Of a stretch of 64,000 bases of DNA, positions 28,364 through 35,049 are shown one piece after another. The stretch's first letter is position 1. Each line of letters opens with the position of its first letter. A program made the translations under genes and the position numbers. This DNA comes from Caballeronia sp. LZ062 (GTDB lineage: Bacteria; Pseudomonadota; Gammaproteobacteria; Burkholderiales; Burkholderiaceae): assembly GCF_031450785.1 (NCBI RefSeq), contig NZ_JARTWB010000002.1, positions 1,984,001-2,048,000 of the forward strand. The letters are read 5' to 3'. The notes beneath the pieces are model-generated. The model worked only from the letters and a program-made list of their open reading frames with translations, was not told the DNA's origin and did no database searches.

Positions 28364-29596
28364 TTACGCGCCCGACGCAGCAGACGCGGGCTGCGCGGAC
28401 GAGGCGGGCTGCGCGGCCTGCGCATCGCTCGCCTGCGACGCTCCGGCTGCGGGCGCTGCGGGCAGTTGCGCGGGCACGGTCTTGACTTCCATGCCCGGAC
28501 GCACCTTGTCGACGCCCTGCACGATCACGCGATCGCCGGCGGCAAGGCCGCTATCGACCACCCAGTTCTGACCGTAGGTGCCGGACGTCACGAGCTGGCG
28601 CAGCGCGACCTTGTTGTCGGCTCCGACGACGAGCGCCGTCGGCGTGCCCTTCTGGTCGTGCGTGATGCCGATCTGCGGCACGACGATGGCGCTCGGATTC
28701 ACGCCTTCCTCGATGCGCGCCCGCACGAACATGCCGGGCAAGAGCACGCGGTCCTTGTTCTCGAAGATTGCACGGACCGTGACGGAGCCGGTGGTCGGAT
28801 CGACGGTCACGTCGGTGAACTGCAGCTTGCCCTTTTCCGCATAGACGCGGCCGTCTTCGAGCACGAGCGAGACTTTCGCAGCGTTCGGGCCGCTCGTCGT
28901 GAGACGGCCTTGCTGAATCTGGCGGCGCAGCTTGAGACCGTCGAGGCTCGATTGCGTGAGGTCGACGTACATCGGGTCGAGCTGCTGGACGGTCGCCATC
29001 AGCGTGGCCTGGCTCGCCTGCACGTAAGCGCCCGGCGTGACCTGCGAGATGCCGACCTGGCCCGTCACGGGCGCCACGACATCCGTGTAGCCGAGGTTGA
29101 TCGCCGCGGTATCCACCGCTGCCTTGCCGGCGGCCACGTCGGCGGCGGCCTGGCCTTGCGAGGCGACCGCGTTGTCGTAGTCCTGCTTGCTGACTGCGTT
29201 CGCCGCGACCAGCACCTTGTAGCGATTCGCCTGCGCGGTCGTCGTTGCGAGATTCGCCTGCGCCTTAGCGAGCGACGCCTTCGCGTTGTTCAACTGCGCG
29301 ATGTAGGGCGCCGGATCGATCTTGTAGAGCCGCTGGCCCGCCTTGACGATGCTGCCTTCCGTGAATTCCCGGCGCTGGACGACGCCGTCCACGCGCGCCC
29401 GCACCTGCGCGACGAGATACGCGCTCGTGCGGCCCGGCAGTTCGGTCGTGACCGGCACGCTGCTCGGCTGGATCGTCACGACGCCGACTTCGGGCGTCTG
29501 CGGCGGCGGCGCCGATTGTTTTTGTCCGCACGCCGCCAGCAGGATGGCAGCCGTCGCGGCACTGACGAGGTGAAACGGAACCCTTTCGAAGCGCAT
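28364..29596 (-). CDS. bpeA: RND efflux periplasmic adaptor lipoprotein (BpeA/AcrA type)
   Basis: Membrane-fusion protein of 410 residues with lipobox LLAAC (Cys23). It holds a lipoyl/barrel-sandwich domain ([18 protein letters not shown] near 65), a helical hairpin (about 100-170), a beta-barrel and a membrane-proximal domain. The last 30 residues are an Ala/Gln/Ser-rich tail. It links pump and outer-membrane channel. The start at 29596 gives the lipoprotein signal; the 15-residue upstream extension was dropped. It is the first gene of the operon, behind an operator shared with bpeR. Confidence 0.93.
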   Translation of the reverse strand: MRFERVPFHLVSAATAAILLAACGQKQSAPPPQTPEVGVVTIQPSSVPVTTELPGRTSAYLVAQVRARVDGVVQRREFTEGSIVKAGQRLYKIDPAPYIAQLNNAKASLAKAQANLATTTAQANRYKVLVAANAVSKQDYDNAVASQGQAAADVAAGKAAVDTAAINLGYTDVVAPVTGQVGISQVTPGAYVQASQATLMATVQQLDPMYVDLTQSSLDGLKLRRQIQQGRLTTSGPNAAKVSLVLEDGRVYAEKGKLQFTDVTVDPTTGSVTVRAIFENKDRVLLPGMFVRARIEEGVNPSAIVVPQIGITHDQKGTPTALVVGADNKVALRQLVTSGTYGQNWVVDSGLAAGDRVIVQGVDKVRPGMEVKTVPAQLPAAPAAGASQASDAQAAQPASSAQPASAASGA

Positions 29597-29988
29597 GGAG
29601 CGACCTCTGTTCGTGACTGATAGCGAAAAAAACACGCGCACCTTCCGCTCGGCGCCTCAGGGACGAGACGCACTTCTCTCCGGAACGCGATGCGCACATT
29701 AGCGAGCGCACGGCGCGCCTTAGAAGACGGCGGCGCAATGCGCGAATCTGAACAACGATGGTGACGTCAGTGACTAGCCGACAAATGCTCGTGCCTTGAC
29801 GTCGTGTGGGCTGGTATTATAAATACATTCACGAATGGATGTAAAAATAAGATCGCCCGAAGATTACGGCCGTAACGAGAGATTCCGCCGCCGACCTTCG
29901 ACAAAAAGCGTACAACCTTTCAGTTACCACATTCACACCCCCGCATCGCGAGAACATCTGCGCGCGGAAAGCCGTCAGTTCCCAGGAT
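29597..29988. other. Divergent regulatory region between bpeA and bpeR
   Basis: A 392-bp non-coding region. Its only strong signals are the overlapping promoters and operator at 29796-29845, described separately. The bpeA transcript would have an unusually long leader of about 200 bases and the bpeR transcript about 150 bases. No small gene was recognised in either leader. Confidence 0.6.
29796..29845. promoter_or_regulatory. Overlapping divergent promoters with BpeR/AcrR-type operator
   Basis: Plus strand (bpeR): TTGACG (29796-29801), 16 bp, TATAAA (29818-29823). Minus strand (bpeA): TTTACA (29845-29840), 18 bp, TATAAT (29821-29816). Between the minus-strand elements is TACATTCACGAATGGATGTA (29824-29843), an imperfect palindrome with 7 of 8 arm pairs that resembles the known AcrR/TtgR operators. 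A repressor bound here would block both promoters. Confidence 0.75.
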
Positions 29989-30633
29989 ATGGTCAGACGA
30001 ACCAAGGAAGAAGCGCAGGAGACGCGCAACCGCATTCTCGACGCCGCCGAGCGCGTTTTTTATGAAAAAGGCGTCTCGCGCACGTCGCTCGCGGACATCG
30101 CGCAGGCGGCAGGCGTGACGCGCGGCGCGATCTACTGGCATTTCGCTAACAAGGGCGACCTGTTCAACGCCATGTTCGAACGCAGCCTGCTCCCGCTCGA
30201 CGAACTCGTCGAAGCCACGCTCGACGGCAAGGAGCCGGACCCGCTCGCGCGCGTCCGCGAAATTTTCATCTGGTGCATGCGCAACATCACCGAGGACGAG
30301 AAGCGCCGGCGCGTCTTCGACATCCTGTTTCTGAAGTGCGAGTTCGTCGAGGAAATGGGGCCGGTGCGCGAGCGCCAGCAAAACAACATGCGCGACGGCA
30401 TGGAGCGCATCGCGCGGGCGCTGCGCAACGCCATCGACAAGGCGCAGCTCCCGGCGGCGCTCGACGTGCGCCGCGCTACCACGCTCTTGCACGCGCTTTT
30501 CACGGGCATCCTGCACGATTCGCTGATGATGCCCGATAGCGTCGATCCCGCCAAAGACGCCGAAGCGCTCATCGACGCCTGCTTCGACGCGCTGCGCGCC
30601 AGTCCCGCTCTGCTCACGACCGAACGCGTCTGA
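29989..30633 (+). CDS. bpeR: TetR-family efflux repressor (BpeR/AcrR type)
   Basis: A 214-residue TetR regulator. The helix-turn-helix occupies residues 10-55 (RILDAAERVFYEKGVSRTSL and TRGAIYWHFANKGDL). The C-terminal TetR_C_2 ligand domain fits the AcrR/TtgR group. It is divergent from the bpeAB-oprB operon and probably represses both units through the palindrome at 29824-29843, with drugs as inducers. The ATG at 29989 has AGGA just before it and starts at the conserved MVRRTKEEA. Confidence 0.9.
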   Translation: MVRRTKEEAQETRNRILDAAERVFYEKGVSRTSLADIAQAAGVTRGAIYWHFANKGDLFNAMFERSLLPLDELVEATLDGKEPDPLARVREIFIWCMRNITEDEKRRRVFDILFLKCEFVEEMGPVRERQQNNMRDGMERIARALRNAIDKAQLPAALDVRRATTLLHALFTGILHDSLMMPDSVDPAKDAEALIDACFDALRASPALLTTERV

Positions 30634-30642
30634 ACGGTCCGC

Positions 30643-31257
30643 TCAACGCGCACGCGCCCGCTGGTTCGACGCGTAGATGCTATCGCGCGGCGGCGCCTCG
30701 CCGGTTTCGAGCGCCGCGATCCATTCGTCCGTGGTCAGGACCGCAGCGAAGCGCGACTGCATGACGACCGTGAACACGCGGTGAATCTCTTCGGCGCTCG
30801 CCCGCCCCGCGCGATTCTCGTAGGGCACGGCGCCGGTGGCATCGGTGAGGAACTCCACGGACAGCCCCGCATGCACCGCGTGCCGCACCGTGGAGTCGTC
30901 GCAATTGTGTGTCATGTAGCCGGCGACCACGATGGTGTCGATGTCGTGCGCGTTCAGCCAGTCGCCCAGATCGGTGCCGGCAAACGCGCTCGGCAGCGCC
31001 TTCTCGACGTAGTGCGCGCGAGGCCGCGCCGCCACCGACTCGTGCAACTCCGCCATTTTCGAGCCGCGCGCAAAGATCGGCGCGGTCGCGGGCGCGAAGT
31101 TCTGCACGACGACAATCGGCACGCCGTGCGCGTCCGCCGCGTCCATCGCGCGCGTGATATTGGCGAGCGACACGTTCACATCGGGAAATTCGATCGGCAG
31201 ATTGCCGTTGACATACTCGTTCTGCACGTCGATGACGATCAGGGCGCGGCGCGGCAT
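30643..31257 (-). CDS. Isochorismatase-family cysteine hydrolase
   Basis: A 204-residue cysteine hydrolase of the isochorismatase/nicotinamidase superfamily. The catalytic Asp is in LIVIDVQNEY (about residue 9). The catalytic Cys lies in AGYMTHNCDDSTVRHA (about residue 118), and the cis-peptide lysine is probably in VEKALPSAF. Members hydrolyse amides or isochorismate; here the substrate is unknown. The start at 31257 follows AAGGA; the longer upstream frame overlaps the next gene. It converges on bpeR with a 9-bp gap. Confidence 0.88.
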   Translation of the reverse strand: MPRRALIVIDVQNEYVNGNLPIEFPDVNVSLANITRAMDAADAHGVPIVVVQNFAPATAPIFARGSKMAELHESVAARPRAHYVEKALPSAFAGTDLGDWLNAHDIDTIVVAGYMTHNCDDSTVRHAVHAGLSVEFLTDATGAVPYENRAGRASAEEIHRVFTVVMQSRFAAVLTTDEWIAALETGEAPPRDSIYASNQRARAR

Positions 31258-31315
31258 GGTGGGTCCTTGCGGAAAACGTCGAAGATGGACCCAGCACTCT
31301 AGCGCCGATCGCCTT

Positions 31316-32122
31316 TCAGTGCAGACTTCCGCGCTCCGCGAAGAACGCGAACAGCGCGACGAGCGCGAGCATGACCGCCCACGCCCAGCCGGGCAGGCCG
31401 AACGGATGAGGATCGTGCTCGTGATGGCGTTCTCGATGCGCGAACGGATGCCCGCCCAGCCGATGCCGCAGCACGCCGGTGGGCGCGGCATCGCCGGGTG
31501 CGCCGTGAACCGCGCGCGCAGTCGCTCCCGCGCGCCGGGAGAACGCCGCCGACATCGCGCCGGGGCGGAGGAAAACATGACGGCGCGGATGGTCGCCCGC
31601 CGCGCGCAGCGACGGCAGCCCGTGCTTCGCGCGCACGACTTCGCAGAATTCCGCGAAGAAGTCGTCGGCGCCCTCGCGCAACGCGTTCTCGATCTGGCGC
31701 GTCGGCAGGCCCGCGAGCGGTCCTGAAACCGTCGCCCAGACGGTGTATTCGATCCACGTCGACGCGCTGTCTTCGCCGTCGCCGCCGCGGTTGAGCGCGA
31801 CCGCGATCTGTCCGCGCAGCGAACCGACGCCCTCGCCGCGCTCCTTGAAGCTGAGCGTGCGCGCGTAGGCGCGGTCGTCTTCGTCCTGGGAATCGTCCTG
31901 CAAATGGTCCTGCCGCGTGCGCCCGGCCGCGTGTGCCCGCACGTCGTAACGGGCGCGCAGCGCGCCCAGCGGCACGATCAAGGTGAGCGCGTACTCGCCC
32001 GCCGGCGTGCGCGTGAAGGATTCGCAATTGTCGAGACTCGCGCGCAGCAACGCGAGATCGCCGAGCGCGTCCTCGACATGTGCCGGATCGAGCGGCACGC
32101 GCAACGCTTCGGTGACTTCCAT
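31316..32122 (-). CDS. CoxG-like SRPBCC protein with C-terminal membrane anchor
   Basis: A 268-residue protein whose first 175 residues form a CO dehydrogenase subunit G (CoxG)-like SRPBCC domain. They include the paired beta-strand pattern from NCESFTRTPAGEYALTLIV to WIEYTVWATVSGPLAG. A variable linker rich in Arg and His follows, and a single membrane helix near residues 247-263. In carboxydotrophs CoxG anchors CO dehydrogenase to the membrane, but no coxSML genes occur here. It should be regarded as a lipid-like-ligand-fold membrane protein of unknown role. Confidence 0.75.
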   Translation of the reverse strand: MEVTEALRVPLDPAHVEDALGDLALLRASLDNCESFTRTPAGEYALTLIVPLGALRARYDVRAHAAGRTRQDHLQDDSQDEDDRAYARTLSFKERGEGVGSLRGQIAVALNRGGDGEDSASTWIEYTVWATVSGPLAGLPTRQIENALREGADDFFAEFCEVVRAKHGLPSLRAAGDHPRRHVFLRPGAMSAAFSRRAGATARAVHGAPGDAAPTGVLRHRLGGHPFAHRERHHEHDPHPFGLPGWAWAVMLALVALFAFFAERGSLH

Positions 32123-32199
32123 CCGAGCCTCCGGGACAAGAAACGCGTCTTGGCTGCTTTATCGCACGCCGAAAAGAATGCGTCTGTTGGCCGGACCGC

Positions 32200-32574
32200 C
32201 TAAGCCGTCTCGTCGATACGATCGACGCGCGACGGATAAAACGCCAGATAGCCCTTGATCTGCAGAGCGGCGTCGAACGGGCTTTCGTAGCTCCACGCGG
32301 CGTTTTCCACGGGACCGTCTTCGGTCAGCAGATGGTAGTGCGTGGCCTCGCCCTTGAACGGGCAGTGAGAAGTGTGTGTGGAGCGTTCGAGCCGCGCCAT
32401 GTTGACATCCGCGCGCGGGAAATAGTGAACGTTCTCGTGCCCCGTTTCGATGAGCGTCATGGACGCATGGGTGTCCGCAAACGTGACGCCCTGATGGATC
32501 ACGCGGCAGCGCCGGCTGTTCGGCTTGATCTCGATGCGGCGCGCCTCTTGTCCGTGATTCAGGTCCGTGCTCAT
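32200..32574 (-). CDS. DUF427 domain-containing protein
   Basis: A small soluble protein of 124 residues belonging to DUF427. Typical features are RVIHQGVTFADTHASMTLIETGHENVYF-like strands in the first half, the CPFKGEATHY motif (about residue 70) and WSYESPFDAALQIKGYLAFYP at the end. The biochemical role of this family is unknown. The start at 32574 has GGAGGA in front. It lies 77 bp before the CoxG-like gene on the same strand. Confidence 0.85.
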   Translation of the reverse strand: MSTDLNHGQEARRIEIKPNSRRCRVIHQGVTFADTHASMTLIETGHENVHYFPRADVNMARLERSTHTSHCPFKGEATHYHLLTEDGPVENAAWSYESPFDAALQIKGYLAFYPSRVDRIDETA

Positions 32575-32633
32575 CGTGGAGTCCTCCGCGCTGCGGTCGA
32601 GAGAATCGCAAGACGCGGCGGCGCCTCGCTCAC

Positions 32634-32667
32634 AAAAAAGCCACGAGCCGGGAGCGACTCGTGGCTT
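32634..32667 (-). terminator. Rho-independent terminator after the 166-residue secreted protein gene
   Basis: On the minus strand AAGCCACGAG (32667-32658) pairs with CTCGTGGCTT (32647-32638) around a 10-base loop and runs into T bases (to 32634). It separates the secreted-protein gene from the DUF427 gene. Confidence 0.88.
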
Positions 32668-32727
32668 CATTATGAGACAAGTTTTTACCGCAAGACAGAG
32701 GCGGCGTTCGATTCACGGATCACCGCG

Positions 32728-33228
32728 TCATTGAATAGTCCAATGGAAAGCGGCCTTCGCCTTGCCCGGCCCGGACACGTTGACGGACTGCTTCTTTTCC
32801 TGATCCTTGTACTTGGCGTACACGGTGTAGCTGCCCGGCGGCAGCTTGACGAGCATGTACGGTCCCATCGATTCGGTGTTCAGCACTTCGCCACCCATTC
32901 CGCCGACGATGCGCACGGTCACGCCCGAAAGATAATCCGCGGTCGGTCCCGTGAAGCGCAACGACAGCGGCCAGTGCGCCTGTTCGCGCAACAGTGCGCG
33001 CGATTCGTCGAGACCGACGCCGCCCGACGTGTACGAGACGTCGCCTTGTTGCTGAACTTGCGGCAGGCCGCCGCCGTTGGCATTGCCGGCGCTGCCGGTA
33101 TCGCTCGTGCCGGCGCTGGCCGGATTGGCCGCGTCGGCAGGCTGCTGCGCCCAAGCGCCGCTCGCGAGTGGCGCGGTCAATGCCGTCGCCAATAGCATCG
33201 CCGCTAATTTGCCCGTTTTGCTCTTCAT
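32728..33228 (-). CDS. Secreted protein with carboxypeptidase-regulatory-like fold (unknown function)
   Basis: A 166-residue exported protein. The signal peptide spans about residues 1-28 (ends SGAWAQ). A Gly/Ala/Asn-rich linker follows. The C-terminal half contains a beta-rich domain with LPPGSYTVYAKYKDQEK, which resembles the carboxypeptidase-regulatory-like (transthyretin-like) fold. No catalytic motif is seen. The start at 33228 follows GGAG; the 12-residue Arg/Lys-rich upstream extension was rejected because it would bury the signal peptide. It is 130 bp downstream of the HtrA gene on the same strand and ends at a strong terminator. Confidence 0.75.
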   Translation of the reverse strand: MKSKTGKLAAMLLATALTAPLASGAWAQQPADAANPASAGTSDTGSAGNANGGGLPQVQQQGDVSYTSGGVGLDESRALLREQAHWPLSLRFTGPTADYLSGVTVRIVGGMGGEVLNTESMGPYMLVKLPPGSYTVYAKYKDQEKKQSVNVSGPGKAKAAFHWTIQ

Positions 33229-33358
33229 CTTCTTGGCTCCTTTTTTCCGATGCCGCCGCGCCACGGCGCGCCAGCGTCACGCCCGATGCGCGGTGACACG
33301 CGATGGGGCCCCGGCGTGGCAAACAGCATCCTCCGTGCCCGCATCGCGCGTCGCTGCA

Positions 33359-34861
33359 TCAGCCGAGATCGACCGGCACGAAGATCTGCGCATCGTCGCG
33401 CTGGATCAGAAGCGCGATGCTGTCGCCGGCGTGCGAGATCATCGACTTGAGCTGCTGCACGCTCGTGACCGGCTGGCCGTTTACCGCGAGGATCACGTCG
33501 CCGGGCTGGATGCCCGCGCTCGCCGCCGCGCCGCTCGCCTGCTGAACGACGAGCCCGCGCGAAAGCGAGGCCTGCTGTTTCTCGTCGGGCGTGAGCGGCC
33601 GCACCGCGACGCCGAGACGCGCATCCTGCGACCCGCCGCCCTGATCGCCGTTGGCATCGGTGCTCGCGGTTTTCGCGTCCTTCAGCGCGCCGACGGTCAC
33701 GGTGAGATCCTTCGAGCCCTTGTCGCGCCACACCTGCACCTTCGCGGAACTGCCCGGCGACAAGCCGGCAACCTGCGACGGCAGCGACGTCGAATCCGTC
33801 ACCGGCACGCCATTGAGCGCGGTGATCACGTCGCCCGGCTGCAGGCCGGCCTTGGCTGCGGGTCCGCCCGGCTCGACCGAACTCACGAGCGCGCCCTGCG
33901 GCGACTTCATGCCGAAGGAATTGGCGAGCGTCTGGTTCATCGCCTGAACGGTGACGCCCAGGCGGCCGCGATCCACGTGACCGGTCTTGATGAGCGCGTC
34001 TTTGACCTTGATGGCTTCGTTGATCGGGATGGCGAACGACAAGCCCTGGAAGCCGCCCGTCTGCGAGTAGATCATCGAATTGATGCCGATGACTTCGCCT
34101 TGCAGATTGAAGAGCGGTCCGCCCGAGTTGCCGGGATTCACCGGCACGTCGGTCTGGATGAACGGCGTGTAGTTTTCGTTCGGCAAGGCGCGCGACTTCG
34201 CGCTGATGATGCCTGAGGTCACGGTGTTATCGAACCCATACGGCGAGCCGATCGCCACGACCCACTGCCCGACCTTGCTGCCGTTCGGATCGCCGATCTT
34301 GACCGTCGGCAGGTTCTTGGCGTCGATCTTCAGCACGGCGACGTCCGACTGCTTGTCCGAGCCGATCACCTTCGCGCGATACTCGCGCTTGTCCGTGAGC
34401 TTGACGGTGACGACGTTCGCGTTATCGACGACGTGCGCGTTCGTCAAGATGTAGCCGTCGCTGCTCACGATGAAGCCCGAACCGAGCCCTTCGCTCGGAC
34501 GGTCCGCGCCGGGGCCGTTATCGCCGCCGCCGAAGCCCGGCATGCCGCCGAAGCGCTTGAAGAACTGGTAGAACGGATCGTCCGGGTCCATCGGCACCTG
34601 GTTCTGGCTGCGGCGAGCGGACGTCTGCTTGACGAGATGCTTCGCGCTGATGTTCACCACAGCCGGCCCGTACGTTTCGACGAGCCCGGAAAAGTCGGGC
34701 ACGCCCGTTTTGGCGGCGGCTTCGGCCGGCATCATCGCGGCTTGCGCGGGGGCAATGACCTGCGGCGCGGGAATGTTGTTGTGACCGGCGACATAGCCCG
34801 CCGACAAGGCAACGGCGACGGCGGCTGCGACGGCGCTGCGGGTGAGGATCTTCGCTTTCAT
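33359..34861 (-). CDS. degP: HtrA/DegP-family periplasmic serine protease (Do)
   Basis: A 500-residue periplasmic protease-chaperone. The N-terminal signal/anchor is about residues 1-25. The trypsin-like domain has the full triad His143 (TNAHVV), Asp173 (SDVAVLKID) and Ser246 (GNSGGPL). Two PDZ domains follow (about 295-385 and 410-495). It degrades or refolds damaged envelope proteins and can guard outer-membrane proteins in transit. The start at 34861 has CAGGAG in front. A TTAAG-N6-TTAAG box 75 bp upstream, shared with the response-regulator gene, suggests control by that two-component system. Members are also named mucD or degQ. Confidence 0.92.
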   Translation of the reverse strand: MKAKILTRSAVAAAVAVALSAGYVAGHNNIPAPQVIAPAQAAMMPAEAAAKTGVPDFSGLVETYGPAVVNISAKHLVKQTSARRSQNQVPMDPDDPFYQFFKRFGGMPGFGGGDNGPGADRPSEGLGSGFIVSSDGYILTNAHVVDNANVVTVKLTDKREYRAKVIGSDKQSDVAVLKIDAKNLPTVKIGDPNGSKVGQWVVAIGSPYGFDNTVTSGIISAKSRALPNENYTPFIQTDVPVNPGNSGGPLFNLQGEVIGINSMIYSQTGGFQGLSFAIPINEAIKVKDALIKTGHVDRGRLGVTVQAMNQTLANSFGMKSPQGALVSSVEPGGPAAKAGLQPGDVITALNGVPVTDSTSLPSQVAGLSPGSSAKVQVWRDKGSKDLTVTVGALKDAKTASTDANGDQGGGSQDARLGVAVRPLTPDEKQQASLSRGLVVQQASGAAASAGIQPGDVILAVNGQPVTSVQQLKSMISHAGDSIALLIQRDDAQIFVPVDLG

Positions 34862-34936
34862 CGTTGTACTCCTGACGGATTGCAATGCGCTTTGACAAGC
34901 TTGCGCAATGGGATGAACGAAGATTACGGCGCGTGG

Positions 34937-34952
34937 CTTAAATGTCTCTTAA
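34937..34952 (-). promoter_or_regulatory. TTAAG-N6-TTAAG response-regulator box at the htrA promoter
   Basis: Read on the minus strand, TTAAG and TTAAG repeat directly with an 11-bp period. The second copy is preceded by T. Ten bases further downstream is TAATCT (34926-34921), a fair -10 element, so the box overlaps the -35 position. The layout matches the known PmrA/QseB-type direct-repeat sites. Confidence 0.55.
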
Positions 34953-34987
34953 ACGGTGAAAGCCCGGCCACACGCGGCGACGCGCCA

Positions 34988-35025
34988 TAAAAAACGGGCG
35001 GCTACCCTTCCGGATAGCCGCCCGT
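34988..35025 (-). terminator. Rho-independent terminator of adhesin gene 1
   Basis: On the minus strand ACGGGCGGCTA (35025-35015) pairs perfectly with TAGCCGCCCGT (35004-34994) and is followed by T bases to 34988. It lies 24 bp after the adhesin stop. Confidence 0.9.
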
Positions 35026-35049
35026 ACTACTGCTTGAGTGCGGTCGAGC

